Source of the DNA: Rhynchopus sp. YZ270_cl-10
Lineage: Eukaryota > Euglenozoa > Diplonemea > Diplonemida > Diplonemidae
Length of the DNA: 64,000 bases
Direction of reading: 5' to 3'
Assembly (NCBI GenBank): GCA_964035575.1
Contig: OZ037889.1
Span: 372,001 to 436,000 of the forward strand
The notes beneath the pieces were generated by a model that ran no database searches, was not told the origin of the DNA, and saw only the letters and a program-made list of their open reading frames with translations. The stretch's first letter is position 1; every line of letters begins with the position of its first letter. Below are positions 31,663 through 42,717 of the stretch, in pieces. The position numbers and the translations under genes were made by a program.

Positions 31663-33114
31663 TCAAAACGTCGGGGGCGCTATATGGGGCTCTTCATAAT
31701 AATAAAACCCGTTTCCGTCTGTTTGCGCGTCCCCCATGTGGAAGCCATCAAATGCATTGTCTTGTATTTGCACTGGGGTTGTCTCGAAGGGAGTGAGGGC
31801 CAGCTGCGGGGAGTAGTCTCCTTGGTACTGCGGGAAGTCGATGTGGGGGAGGTGCATGCCGAGGCTGTTGTCGTAGGGCATCTGCGCTGCTGCGATGTCG
31901 TTGTCTGCTCCTTCGGTGCTCTCTGTGTGCCCTGTTGGGCGGGACATACGAGGAAACATCTGTTCCACCGGGTTGCTTGATGAAGGCGCGCTCGGCGGCA
32001 CCACATTCGGCGGCCCCTTACTCATCATCGCCTGCGGGTACTGAACCTGCACCATCTCCCTTCTCTCCGGAGGGCTCAGTTGGTTCGGTTGGTTCGGCAC
32101 AACCTGCATCTGATGTCTTGGTTGGTACTCATGCAGACCCCCCGGAGGGTTGTCCTCGCACTTTCCCTTCACTTCTTTTTGCTCTTCCTTTTGTGGCGCG
32201 CAACACAGAACACACGAAACCGCCAAAATCGATCCCAAAATGATAAACACCGCTACCCCTCCGAGAATATACACCCACATTGGAAGCCCCTTTTTGCCAC
32301 CCTGAGGTGAAGAGGAGGAAGGGGAAGGTGAAGGTGGGGTCGGGGTGCTGCGGGTGAAGTCCGTGAGGTTCTGTTCAAGCAGGGCCATGGTTGCCTCTGC
32401 GTCGATTTGCGACTCAGCTTCGACACTGAGGGTCACGGAGATGGTGTCTTCTGAGAGCATCACCGCACCACGCTGCGCAAAGGACTGAGAATGATCTAAC
32501 AGAAACTCCTCTGCCGCCATCTGCAGATTCCAGGACCTCGGCGCATAGAGGGTGGTGTCGCCAAACTTTTCTGTCGACACTCCAAGATACTGTACAAATA
32601 CTGAGTCCGGCGTTTTTCGGAGCACTTCAGAAACGCTCAAAATATGTCTGCGAACCCGCGACACAACGCGTTTGGGGAATAGCAGCAGGTCGGCGACGGG
32701 GGCGGTGAAGGAGAAGTTGAGTTGTACGCTGGGGATTGTGCTTTCAAGGGCTTGGTCGGCTGCTTGCTGTTGGTTGAGGTAGGTGGGGAGGCAAGCAATG
32801 CCTTGCACAGCACAGCATGCGGCTGCTTCGTCTTGGGAGAGCCAGGCACGTCTGCAGTCTGTCACGCAAGGTGTGCCCACCTCTCTGCAGCACCAGTCCC
32901 GGTCCTCTGATGCGGTCGGGTTCTTCCCGCACACCTCCCAGCAGCTGTGGAAGTCCCCGCACACCGTACCAAGCATCCCCATGTTCACCGCAGGAATGCA
33001 TTCATTCCCCTGCCACGAACAGCCGCGTGTGCAATACTCAGGAGCTCGATCCTCACAGTGGTTCTGAAACGCATGCTGCGACACCCCAAACACCAAACAC
33101 GAAAATAACAGCAT
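31663..33114 (-). CDS. Cys-rich type I membrane protein, receptor-like
   Basis: 483 residues, single exon. It begins with a short signal peptide (MLLFSCLVFGVSQHA). An N-terminal Cys-rich module follows (residues about 20-108, with C..R.P.YC..GC.W.G.EC, C..FHSCWEVC and CC dyads). A region of about 130 residues contains beta-strand-like LSEDTISVTLSVEAES; an SEA-like fold is possible but unproven. After a Ser/Pro stalk comes one membrane span at about 277-303 (MWVYILGGVAVFIILGSILA), followed by CCAP, which may be palmitoylated. The cytosolic tail of about 180 residues is Pro/Gln-rich and disordered with several tyrosines near the end (FYYYEEPH). I do not recognise the family. Surface sensing or adhesion is an inference from topology. 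Confidence 0.8.
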   Translation of the reverse strand: MLLFSCLVFGVSQHAFQNHCEDRAPEYCTRGCSWQGNECIPAVNMGMLGTVCGDFHSCWEVCGKNPTASEDRDWCCREVGTPCVTDCRRAWLSQDEAAACCAVQGIACLPTYLNQQQAADQALESTIPSVQLNFSFTAPVADLLLFPKRVVSRVRRHILSVSEVLRKTPDSVFVQYLGVSTEKFGDTTLYAPRSWNLQMAAEEFLLDHSQSFAQRGAVMLSEDTISVTLSVEAESQIDAEATMALLEQNLTDFTRSTPTPPSPSPSSSSPQGGKKGLPMWVYILGGVAVFIILGSILAVSCVLCCAPQKEEQKEVKGKCEDNPPGGLHEYQPRHQMQVVPNQPNQLSPPERREMVQVQYPQAMMSKGPPNVVPPSAPSSSNPVEQMFPRMSRPTGHTESTEGADNDIAAAQMPYDNSLGMHLPHIDFPQYQGDYSPQLALTPFETTPVQIQDNAFDGFHMGDAQTDGNGFYYYEEPHIAPPTF

Positions 33115-33791
33115 TTTTTATATAAATTGACTGTCAAAGAAGGTAGGGGAGAGGGAGGGAGATTGCTTGAGGGAATAAATTGGGAAAGGATGGGGGTGGA
33201 GTGAAGCGAATATGGGCTTTTTTTTTGAAACATCCCCAAAAGTATGAGAGGCTAGCAATCTTCTTGGGGGACCAAACTGATCCGAAATAAATACAACCAA
33301 GTTTTCAAAAATGCACACACCCCCTTATTGGGTGTGCGTCACACCAACCACCACCAACGACTCACGAGCTGATATTTTGATCCACCGTTTTTATTTTGAC
33401 ATGACTGTGTTGTACACCTCACAACACACAATAACGCTGTGGGAGGGGGGGGGAAGGTGAGAGATCCAAAAGATAAGAGTACCCCCTTCTTTCCGCCTCA
33501 TCCCAGCAATAAAGTGAAGTTGATAGTGCAAACGCCTCTGGGACGCAGGCACTGACACTCCGCGCAATAAATGACACCTAAGCAACCTGCCTCCTCCCCC
33601 TTCCCCCATCCTTTCACGTGGCACCTCGCACCTCGCAACGGCAGATGCAGTTCTAAAATAAAAATAAAATAATATATTATGCAGACACTGCCAAGACGAA
33701 GCATCTTCTGAACTTTTTTTTTTGCTTCTGCCGATATGCGGACCTAGACACACAAAGCCACCACTCCGCAATCCCGCGCCTCTCACCCCGC
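33115..33791. other. Intergenic with one F3 hairpin element
   Basis: No coding sequence recognised. Holds an F3 element at 33516-33562 (GAAGTTGATAGTGCAAACGC, then GGGACGCAGGCACTGACAC), here lacking the GTTATCGAACC part seen in other copies. Confidence 0.5.
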
Positions 33792-34225
33792 TCATGCAAG
33801 AGACTTTGCCTTGATTGCCTCTTCGTTCTCCTTGAGGATGGCCGCTCCCGTTCCCTGTGGAGTGTGGTGTTGTAGGTTTTTTTGGGGGAGGAATTTTTTT
33901 ATAAAAGAGTGAACGCAAGACATACCTTCTTCTTGTTCCTTCTCGCCTGGCGTGCATGCGATTTCGCCTCAGCCTTGGTAAGGGGTTTGTCCCCCTGGTC
34001 GGTGTTGACGTGTTTCAGCTTTTCCCTTTCGCTCGGGTTCATGCGTCCCACAATGTTCCGTTCGAGCCCCGCAGTGTAGCATCCGGTCAGCTTCTTCTTT
34101 GCCTTTGCCGTTGCAGATCCGGACACAATCGTACGTTTCCCCTTACGCGTGACCTTCGCCTGTCTGTTGGCAACAGACGCCTTTTTGGTTTTAGATGCCA
34201 GCTTCTTCAAAGAACCCTGCACCAT
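33792..34225 (-). CDS. Small basic UPF0390-like protein, two exons
   Basis: Exons 34225-33926 and 33854-33792, with a 71 bp GTATGT...ACAG intron in phase 0; 120 residues. The start MVQGSLKKLASKTKK with the following RKGKRTIV, the basic middle, and the conserved GLERNIVGRM segment resemble the eukaryotic UPF0390/C19orf53 family, small nucleolar-type proteins of unknown function that start MAQG. The second exon adds GTGAAILKENEEAIKAKSLA and the stop. Without splicing the frame runs into the intron and ends seven codons later, giving a wrong C-terminus. High Lys/Arg content fits RNA or nucleolar binding, which is inference. A ribosomal or ribosome-biogenesis protein is the main alternative. Confidence 0.7.
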
Positions 34226-34668
34226 TGTGTATGATGTGTTTTACCGTGTACCGGTTTTTTCCCTTGGAGATGTTCTAATGAAGGGTAAAGGGCGGGGGTT
34301 GAATTGTTGCAAAAGGCATTGAATTGAAGAAAATATTTTGAGACGGAATTTTTTTTGTATTTTGTACAATGATACCCGAAAAGAAACCGGCATGTTTTGC
34401 GAGGGAAAAGAGAAGAGAAGAAAAAAACACAACACAAACTTCTGTAAAGAAGTGTGTCGTTCTGAGCACTGTGATTTTCTTTTGTTGACGCATCACCGAT
34501 GCCAAAAGACAGGGTTCTGTAAAAAAAGAAAAAGAAAAACAGTTGTGTCGATTGAATGCTTCATAGGAGGGTGGATAAGAGAACGAAGGTTTTTTTTTGA
34601 AAATATGAGCGGGCCTTCCCATCTTTGGAAACAAAAGCAAGTCATTGAAGAAAAAAGAATCAGCTGTG
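34226..34668. other. Intergenic, no gene seen
   Basis: A/T-rich sequence between the TSNAXIP1-like stop codon and the UPF0390-like start. I see no repeat family copy and no coding signal. Confidence 0.5.
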
Positions 34669-37460
34669 TCACGTCACCACAAGCTTGACATCTTCTTTGA
34701 GTGAGTAGCTCTGGCCAAGCACTTTGTAGTGGATGGGCTTTGTAAATCTGCGTGTGACGCCCTTCTGCAAACGCTTCATGATCTCTTGGAAGTTTTCGCC
34801 TTCGCCGTCGCCCACAAGGATTGTTGCTGCGTCTTGGAAAACTCTGTCGACAAGCTCTCGGAGGGTACTTTCGGGCATGTCCCTGCAAAAAGAGTGAATA
34901 AAATGGTGTAGATGAATGGGGCGCAAAAAGTGCAGCAAAGTGCGTAAGAAGTGCGCAAAAAAGTGTGAATCAGCCCTCGAATTTATTTGGTGTGTATCAA
35001 AAAGTGCGCAAGAAGCGCGAATCACCCCTCAGCCATGAAAGGTTAAAATGCACACAACCCTCTCGTAACAGTGTACTTTGGTACATCGGGGGACCCCAAC
35101 CACATCCATTTCTGATATGCCCAAGAGGAAACTGAAGTTGTGAGAAAAAAAAAAACATACGGATCAAGCAGCTTTATCGCTGTGGTGACGTCTGCCTTGG
35201 TGGCGATCCCTTCGTTCGCTTTGGAGAGAATAGCATCTGCCAGGTCTGCGATGTACGCTGTCCTCTCCTGCATGTTCTGCTGTCGGAGCATCTCCACGAC
35301 TGGGGATTGGTAGCAGTCGTCGTCGTCCTCGAAGAGCTTGACGTATTCGAATTCACCTTTGTTTGGGCAGGCTGTGTGCGCTGCTTGGTCGTCGCTTTCT
35401 AGGCAATGTGCTAGGAGACGTACGTTGTGGTCAGGCTTACCAGGGAATATTGCCTTTATCGCATCAATGAGCTGCTCCGCATTGACAACCCCGGTGCGCG
35501 CTGTGTCAATAAGGATGAGCTCGTCGCAAACCTTGCTGACAGTGTCCTTCTCCTCAAACCAAACGCCTTCGTCGATTTCCATGTTCAAGATGGAGAGGAA
35601 AAGAGAGCAGTCAGAGTCCTCGTCGTAGCGTTGCAGGGAGTACCATAGGTTGTAGGCCCATTCGTGGGCACGTTGTGCGCCGTACTTTCGTTCGAGGAAG
35701 ACCATAAAGAAGTCTTGGATGTCGGAGCAGGATTCGTCGTTGTCGAGTTGTTTGTCTTTCCAGAAGGCGCGGATGTGCTGCTCGACGATGGGCTTGCGGA
35801 GGTTCATGTTTCGTATTCTTCCAGTGTGTCGTAGGAATTTATTCGGTGCAGTCGGTCCCAACCCCGCAAACCACTTCCGTTTGTACATTTTCTCAGATTT
35901 TTGCAGTTCCAGCAACCGGTGTTCGAGCTCAAGAATCTGCTCGGCTGCGTCATATACTGAGGTGCTGGTGGCCCCTTTGTATGCCAGGCTGTCGCAGATC
36001 GGAGACTCGTCCCATGCCGGCCGTGGTGTGTACTGTTCGTGGCTTTTCTCGAGCTGCTCTTTCTCGGCGGTGAGTGTTTGCTGGATGGTTTCAAGTGCGA
36101 TAATCTTTTCCTTAAGGTATTTGTTCTCTCTCGCAGCCGCTTCTTGGTCAAGAAGCGCCTGCTCCGCCTCGCGTGTTGCACGCTCTATTTCGACGGTCTG
36201 TTTGACTGAGATCCGCTCGTTGTAGCTGGCCTTCTCTTGGTGCAGTCTTTTTTCAAGCTCGGAGCAGCTTTTTTGAAGACACACCTTCACCTCCTCCATG
36301 TCTGCGAGGCTTGCGTCCCTTTCCGCGATCATATCACGCAACGCAGCAGTCTCCTCAGCAGTATGCTTCTCCTGCGCATCCATTGACGCCAGCTTCTTCT
36401 TGAGCAACAGCACCTCCCGATTTTTCAGCTTTGCTGCAATTTTTGCGGTCCCCTCACTCTCACGCAGAGCATGCGCCAATAGCGTGTGCCCTTCTCTTGC
36501 TTTTGCTAATGCACTACGGTACTGCGCAAGCAACCGCATTATTGCTTCAGAATGTGCATCAGTTTCTGCAAATATCCAGGCAAGCAGTGGTTTATACGTT
36601 TTGAACGAACGCGAAAAGAAATGCGCCGCTTTGCGAAACACCAGAATCCTCTCCGCACGATAGCGGCACATCTCCAACTCCCCAGCGGTGTTCAACTCTA
36701 CGTCGTCCCCCCCTTCTTCACGACCCACCCCTTCCTCTTCAACCAACTCTGAGCTCTCATCCGGAATCGGGTCGTCAATACCCCCTTGATATCCAGAAAG
36801 AAGCAAATTAATTGCGTCTTCCGTTGCTTTCTTTGGGGTAGCTGGTTTACAGCTATCAGGAAAAGACATTTGCAAATCAGGAGCCGAAGCTGGAAGCAAA
36901 AAATCCGCCTTTTTATACCTCATATTGAGGCTAAGAAGGGAATGCACCAAGGTGTTTTCTAGACTAACCAAGAGGGGCGGTTTGTGGCTTCCATTTCCAG
37001 AGGAGGTGAGCGCAGGAGGGTCCTTCATCTCACCTACAGAAGGGTTACCCCAACCCCTAGTGGGTTTGTCGCTAATTTCAAAAATGTCTTGCTTCGCGCG
37101 ACGGAGAAGTTTTGCTGTTGAGACGGAACCGCATTTGTGCTTCGTCGATTTCGCTGAGGCTAACCTCTCACATTTAATGTGTTTCAATCTCATCGGATGT
37201 TGGGCGGTTCCAGATGTGTTGTACACATTTGTCTTGGGGACAGCTACACGTAGATTCCCGAGATCTGTGTGTGGAGGAGGAGGAGGAGGAGGAGGCGGTG
37301 CTGATTGCCGTAAGGTACTCGAGAGAAGGCCGTCTGGGGATGCGGTGGAGCCCACTCGGCCCCCGTTTGTCTTCAAATCTTTGTACGGTGCCTGAAGCAT
37401 GGAGGGAAGCACTGCCGCTGCGGTACTACCGGAAGGGAGAGTGCCTTCTCGATCCCCCAT
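34669..37460 (-). CDS. TSNAXIP1-like ciliary coiled-coil protein, two exons
   Basis: Exons 37460-35161 and 34882-34669, separated by a 278 bp GTATGT...GCAG intron; 837 residues. A disordered N-terminal third is followed near residue 267 by a segment matching the TSNAXIP1 N-terminal domain (ILVFRKAAHFFSRSFKTYKPLLAWI). Next is a long coiled coil (about 330-500) and the conserved C-terminal region from about 548 (RNMNLRKPIVEQHIRAFWKDK, then FFMVFLERKYGAQRAHEWAYNLWYSLQRYDED). Exon 2 completes the helical C-terminus after LLDP with DMPESTLRELVDRVFQDAA. Vertebrate TSNAXIP1 was named for binding translin-associated factor X and is expressed in ciliated and sperm cells. A flagellar role here fits the dynein gene in the same cluster but is inference. 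Confidence 0.82.
35043..35123 (+). repeat. F1 repeat inside the TSNAXIP1-like intron
   Basis: TTAAAATGCACACAACCC, TCTCGTAACAGTGTACTTTG, GTACATCGGGGGACCCC, CATTTCTGATATGCCC. It has both halves of the family and fills about a quarter of the intron, which is the longest intron in the window. Confidence 0.65.
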
Positions 37461-37987
37461 TTTTTTTGAAATTAAATGGGTGATTTGAAAAGCTGGTATT
37501 GATGGGGATGGGGGGGGGAATAAAAAGGGGTGGGTGGTGAGAGAGAAGGGAGAAAGAGAGAAAATAGCTTTGTTTTTGTTCTTGGGTTAAAATTCTCTAG
37601 ATATTTTTATGGTTTGGACAAAAAAAAAGCGAGGGAAAAGGGGGGGGGGTTTTTTAGCGGTTTTAATAAGGATAAGGGACAATCACCCTGTCTGAAGACG
37701 GGGTTATTGTACTGCAAAAGTCTTTTATTGGATATCACCAGGAATTTTTTTTTTCCTCCCCTCGCTCTCCACCGCCTTCCCCCCCTAACCGTACATATCT
37801 CACGTTCTTCCAAATATGCACTGCATTCTCGATTGTCCCCTCCCCTCCCCCACCCTACCCCACCCCACCCCCTGTGTAAAGAAAGCGTTTGTTATAATGC
37901 AAGTCACCACCTATTTTCCGGTGTTTGTGCACATCCTCCTCACCCGGGTGTCTTCTTAGGTCAGAGGCAAAAGGCAGGCCCCATTTT
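37461..37987. other. Intergenic, no gene seen
   Basis: Contains G-rich and A-rich tracts and a C-rich stretch near 37843-37875 immediately 3' of the LicD-like gene's neighbour boundary. No supported coding sequence or named repeat. Confidence 0.45.
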
Positions 37988-39190
37988 TCAGACCTTCTTC
38001 TCTTTGTCGGGTTGCTGCCAGTTCCCGTAGGCGATGGTCAAGATGTCGTTGATTTTGTTTGGGCAGAGCACCGTGAAGTCATAGAACGGACAGGGTTGCA
38101 AAGGCATGACAAGCGTAAAGTTGTTTCTCTTCTGCTTTTTCCCGTCGGTGAGCCAGATTTCGAGGTGAGAGTCACCCGACATTTTCTTCTTGGAATAGTA
38201 CACCCAAAACATATCACGTCCGTGAGCGTCTTTTTCCCACGCATGGGGTAAGGTACCATCTGCCTTTGCAGCTTTCAGGGCGGCAATGATTTTTTGTTTG
38301 TCCTCTTTTTTTGAAAAAACGTCGATGTCGGTGTCCCATGGAATGACCGTACCATGTCCTCTCCTTGCACCGAGAAGGGTGCCGTCGCCGATCCACATAT
38401 CAATACCTGCGTTGTAAAGCACCTTTGCTGTGTTGCGGGTCACATCCCGCATCTTACGATGTTCGATACAGCATTTACGGTAGTTTTTATCAGAGTTTTG
38501 CACTTCTGTGTCAGGAATTGATATGTTGACCTCAGGACGGCGCCAGAATAGACACTCTGGTGTCCCCTTTGCACAGTCAGAAATGTCTTCTCCAGGGTAC
38601 GACGCCCAGATGTCCTTTCTGTCCCAGTTTTTCGTGGTTTTTTTCATAACCTTATTAAGCTGTTTAAGAAGCCCCTTGGTTGGCGTCATCTCTGTGGTGT
38701 AGTACGATTTCATATCACTGTACCGCTTGGTCCAAGACCAGGTTGGGAGGTCAGAATAGATCTGAGTATCAAGAGCGTGCTCGGTGTTGGTGTGCCAATC
38801 CCCTGGGGGTGGCCAGTCGTGGATGGGGATGTGCTCTGCAGCTTCTGCCTGCTCCTCTTCCTTTAAAAACTCTTGGTCCGCTTTTTGCGCGATTTTTGCG
38901 GCCTGAAAGTCTTCTTTAGAATCTCTACTTGGGGGTACATTGTTATTCAACATCCTCCTTATTGCCGCCTTATGTAATGGTGAAATGTCTGAACGGAGTG
39001 TTCTTTGTAGCCCGCCTTCGTCTCGTTCTAAATAATCCCGTGCAGTGGTTTTCCATAACACCAAATCCGCTTCCATCTGTCTCACATCCCCGCGAGAAGT
39101 AGCAGAATAACCATCCAGCATGCGGACCTTCGCAACAAAGCTGAACCCTCCCACAGCAGCGATTGCTGCAACTATGTATTCGACCCGCAT
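37988..39190 (-). CDS. LicD/fukutin-type transferase, membrane anchored
   Basis: 400 residues, single exon. An N-terminal signal anchor (YIVAAIAAVGGFSFVA) followed by a charged, mostly helical stem predicts a type II Golgi or ER protein. The catalytic signature lies at 264-292: DMWIGDGTLLGARRGHG then IPWDTDIDVF, the LicD family's GTLLGA...PWD.DID motif with the metal-binding acids intact. A Cys-rich stretch precedes it (CCIEHRK at about 240). LicD and fukutin/FKRP relatives transfer phosphocholine or ribitol/glycerol phosphate onto glycans. The substrate here cannot be read from sequence. The neighbouring N-glycan-rich proteins make surface-glycan decoration a reasonable guess, but no link is shown. 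Confidence 0.88.
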   Translation of the reverse strand: MRVEYIVAAIAAVGGFSFVAKVRMLDGYSATSRGDVRQMEADLVLWKTTARDYLERDEGGLQRTLRSDISPLHKAAIRRMLNNNVPPSRDSKEDFQAAKIAQKADQEFLKEEEQAEAAEHIPIHDWPPPGDWHTNTEHALDTQIYSDLPTWSWTKRYSDMKSYYTTEMTPTKGLLKQLNKVMKKTTKNWDRKDIWASYPGEDISDCAKGTPECLFWRRPEVNISIPDTEVQNSDKNYRKCCIEHRKMRDVTRNTAKVLYNAGIDMWIGDGTLLGARRGHGTVIPWDTDIDVFSKKEDKQKIIAALKAAKADGTLPHAWEKDAHGRDMFWVYYSKKKMSGDSHLEIWLTDGKKQKRNNFTLVMPLQPCPFYDFTVLCPNKINDILTIAYGNWQQPDKEKKV

Positions 39191-39218
39191 TTTTTGTTAA
39201 ATATTAGAAAAGGAAAAA

Positions 39219-39260
39219 ATTATAAAGATGGACCTAAGCCTCTCGTGGTTAGTCACCTTA
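39219..39260 (+). repeat. F2 hairpin repeat just 5' of the LicD-like gene
   Basis: AATTATAAAGATGGACCTAA, GCCTCTCGTGG, TTAGTCACCTTAAG. It lies only about 30 bp from the start codon, so it is in the leader or promoter of this gene. Confidence 0.65.
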
Positions 39261-39496
39261 AGCGGGGAAAAAAAAAGGGTGTATCGAAAGGGGTCTGTAT
39301 GTAGTGGGGGATGGAAAATGAATGGAGAGTTAAAAAAAACCAAAAAAAAAAGTCTTGATGGCGTTCCGGAGGGGGCCTATATTGACATATCCTTGACAGG
39401 TGTTTCCGGAACACCACTTGAGGGATAATAGGGGAATGAGGTTGTCTAGGGTGCCTAAAAAAAAGGGTAGTTATTCCAAGAGGGGTCCAGAAATTC

Positions 39497-40186
39497 TTAA
39501 AAAAGGACGGAAAGGTGGACCAGATCCGCCTTGGTGTAGGCAACTGGAAGTACGGTGACCTTTGAAGCAGAAGGGGAAAGGGCGGCGACAAAGCGGTCGA
39601 AGGGCTCGTCAGTGGCGTCCTCGGAAGAGGTGGATGTGGAGATGGATCGGCGGGTTTCGTGGATCATATGGAATTCTACCTTTTTATTTTTGGCAAGAGA
39701 CACAACAAGGCCCGCCAATTTATCTGCAATAGACGATAAGAACACCAAATCCGCACAAATAATAACCTCCACATCACGTTGCAACACAGGGGCCGGCTCA
39801 TCCCAATCCAGCCTGAAGACGTTGATATTGCTTTCATTTAAGATTGCGTTGTGTTGGATGAGTGAAATCGCGGTGGCATGATATTCAGTGGACATAACAT
39901 AGGACGCACGCTGCAGGGCGCAAGCGATGCTGGCGGAACCACATCCAGAGCCGATCTCGAGCACTACCCTTCCTGCGACGGAGATCTGTTGTGTCATAAT
40001 GTGCTCCGTGAGCGCACGTCCCCCGTGCCACACCTGCAGGCTCATTCCGTCAAAGTCCACTTCTTCATCATAGTCTCCAGTAGGATCCCTCACCACTGTC
40101 GCAAGTCCGTGTACATCCTCAAGAACAAACCTGGCATCTTTTGAAAAATCGATTTTTGAAACATTTGTTGAATCGACTTCTCCCAT
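39497..40186 (-). CDS. METTL21-type protein methyltransferase
   Basis: 229 residues from ATG at 40186; the codon before it is TTG, so a longer start is not needed. Class I methyltransferase fold of the Methyltransf_16/METTL21 family: VWHGGRALTEHI (52-63), motif I VLEIGSGCGSASIACAL (75-91), post-I acidic residue in STEYH (99-103), and the LDWDEP strand (126-131). ICADLVFL corresponds to motif IV. Members methylate lysines of chaperones, elongation factors and other proteins in the cytosol. The histidine in WHGG is a tolerated change from the usual WPAG/WPCG, as far as I know. Specific substrate unknown. Confidence 0.85.
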   Translation of the reverse strand: MGEVDSTNVSKIDFSKDARFVLEDVHGLATVVRDPTGDYDEEVDFDGMSLQVWHGGRALTEHIMTQQISVAGRVVLEIGSGCGSASIACALQRASYVMSTEYHATAISLIQHNAILNESNINVFRLDWDEPAPVLQRDVEVIICADLVFLSSIADKLAGLVVSLAKNKKVEFHMIHETRRSISTSTSSEDATDEPFDRFVAALSPSASKVTVLPVAYTKADLVHLSVLF

Positions 40187-40909
40187 CAAAAAAAAGGGTT
40201 GTTTTTGACTAAAAAAGAGAACAAAAAATACTCAGGGAAAAGGGGGGGAGAGGGAGAGGGAGAGATTGACTTTAAACGGGGGGGAAATGTGGAGGTTGTT
40301 CCTTTTTTTTTTGAGTTGGTGAGAGAGAAGGGGGGGGTAGGTGGAGAAATCCCTTTCAAGGGAGGTATCTTTTTGTGGTAAAAAAAAAAAAAACGTTTCT
40401 GGGTTTCCCTAAATCGCTTGATTGAAGGGTAGAAAGTAGAAGGTGAAAATGAATCATTTTTTGTTTTAGATTTGTTTTGTTCACGGTATGGTGGCGATCG
40501 CGCGCCATGAGACCGCGATCGCACGCGATCGCGCAAAAATTGTCGCGATCGCACACACGAAAAAGTGGCGATCGCCCGCGATCGCCCGCGATCGCCCGCG
40601 ATCGCGGAAATCGCCCTGGGGGGATCCGTAAATAGACCGGCAACGACCAGACACGTAATTAGTGTGTATAGCCGGTCTTTAGCCGGTCTTTAGGGTCCGT
40701 AAAAAGACCGGCTCTTAAGGATTACCGGCTATAAGGGCCGGTCCTACCCACCCTCGAAAAAGACCGGCAGACCGGGTGTACAATTGTACACACAAAAAAT
40801 ACCCGATTTTTTGGAAAAAACCAAAGGGGGGACCCTTTGGTCGCCGAAATTCCCCAGCCAAAATTGGTCGCAAAATCGGCCGATTTTTCAAAAATCTCAA
40901 AAAAAAAAA

Positions 40910-41860
40910 AAATCCCAAATTTTTTTTTCACAAGTGTTTTTGAGGCCTGCTCACTACACCCTAGGCACCCTTCTGGGACCAAAAAGTCAAAAAAAGCAAG
41001 AATTGGGCTGTTTTGAGCATCTAGAGTTAATTCCCCGGCCATTTTCTGCACCACCAGTGCACTTTGTATGGGCCAGCGCCTTGTCGAAAAATCGAAAAAT
41101 CGAAAAAAAAAAAAATCTCAATTTTTTTTCACAAGTGTTTTTGAGGCCTGCTCACTACACCCTAGGCACCCTTCTGGGACCAAAAAGTTAAAAAAAGCAT
41201 GAATTGAGCTGTTTTGAGCATCTAGAGTTAATTCCCCGGCCATTTTCTGCACCACCAGTGCACTTTGTACGGGCCAGCGCCTTGTCAAAAAATCGAAAAA
41301 TCTCAAAAAAAAAAAATTTTTTTTCGGGAAAATTTCGACCCCTGAGTTGGGTTTTTGGGCACCAAAAAGTGCAAAAAAACGCAAAAATTGGGTGTTTTGA
41401 CGATCTGGGGGTAAACCATATGCATTATGCACCTTATGCATTACTACAGGGGCCCACAATTTCGACTTTTCCTTAGCAAATTCCGTCACAATTTTTTTTT
41501 TTCGATTTTGGCAAAGACAAATCTCAGGCAAAAAAAACCACCCCGATAGTGGGTCCTTGGGTGTCCAAAGATGCCAAAAACAAAAAAAATTGATGTTTTG
41601 ACCATCGGTGGGCACCTAAAACGCACTTTTCTGCCCAAAAAATGAATATCGATTTTTCCTTAGCGTTCTTATAGCCGTGATTTTTCAGTTTTTTTTCGCA
41701 AAGGGTGAAAAAAAAATTCACCGAAAATAGTGTGTCCTTGGGAGACCAAAAACGCAAAAAAAAACGCAAAATTTTGGTGTTTTGACCCTTCAGAAGCACC
41801 CAAAACGCACTTTTGTGTACAAAAACACGCATATTTCACATTTCCTTAGCAATTCCTTTC
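40910..41860 (+). repeat. Satellite-like tandem monomers of about 180-200 bp
   Basis: Two nearly identical monomers (about 40914-41104 and 41119-41300) share CACTACACCCTAGGCACCC and GAGTTAATTCCCCGGCC. Three more diverged monomers follow, recognised by CTTGGG.G.CCAAA, A-runs, GGTGTTTTGA, CACC.AAAACGCACTTTT and TTTCCTTAGC. A related copy appears near 41960-42100 and 42790-42910 (AATACGGTCATTTTG, CATACC). Confidence 0.75.
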
Positions 41861-42671
41861 ACAAGTACAAGGCGATTTTTGACCAGACAAAAGGAATTTT
41901 ATTGCTCAAAAACGGGCGTGGTAGGCACCCGAAGTCATAAAATGGCCCAAAGAATCCAAAAAACCTCAGAAATACATGTTCGTGAAAAACATTTGCAAGT
42001 CAAAATTCAACCACAATACGGTCATTTTGTGCATACCCTGTGGCTGTAGTGGCTAGAGAACACGCATGCAGACCTGTTCCTTGCAATTTCCAGTGTTGTG
42101 TTTATCAATGCATGCATCCAGAGGACCTCTGGTTTACGTAATCGTAGGCACTCCTGAACAAAAATGAAGTCGGTTTTTTACCCAAAATCGGGGTGTGTGG
42201 GCCCTAATTTGCTCCAAATTTGGCCGAAAATTGGGATTTTTCTGAAAATTTCATTGTGCTCAGCAAAAATCCTTGCTTTTTTGAAGAATTTTCCAAAAAA
42301 TATGCTATACCCCCTATGACTGGACCCAACTCCCCTCACCCTTTTTTTTTTTCACCCAAAAGGGCCGGAAATTTTACACACGAATACACAAACTTACGGA
42401 CCCCCCCTGGGGAAAAATTTTTTTACGCACACTACTTTGTGAGCGGAAAGTGTCACGTCGTTCACTCACCCAACCGTGCTCCGCAACACCACCAACCAAC
42501 AGGTAATTTTTAGTGTGTGTGGAAGCGTCAACGCATCAAACAACTACAAGAAGGGGGGTGAGGGAACGACAAGTGACACTTTTTTTGTGGGGGAAAATTT
42601 TTTTTTGTGCAGGAAAAAAAATTTTTTGTGGGCAAAAAAAACCAAAGAGCGATACACGGTGGCCTGCGCCT

Positions 42672-42717
42672 GACTCTGGCACTGGGGGTACACAGGTACA
42701 CCCAGAGTGCCAGAGTC
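42672..42717. repeat. Perfect hairpin within the TIR element
   Basis: GACTCTGGCACT and AGTGCCAGAGTC are exact inverse repeats around a loop that itself contains GGGTACACAGGTACACCC. Confidence 0.8.

Noticed and set aside
33899-33925. C-terminus VCLAFTLL for the UPF0390-like protein
   Set aside because: These codons are the start of the intron (GTATGT); the downstream exon restores a charged C-terminus in phase.
40482-40620. Cyanobacterial contamination because of dense GCGATCGC (HIP1) octamers
   Set aside because: The octamers are confined to the inverted ends of an element flanked by the same A/T-rich eukaryotic intergenic DNA and do not occur in the neighbouring genes at similar density.
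41118-41615. Open frames within the TIR element as possible transposase
   Set aside because: They run through the satellite monomers and A/T homopolymers, change with monomer copy and show no catalytic motif.
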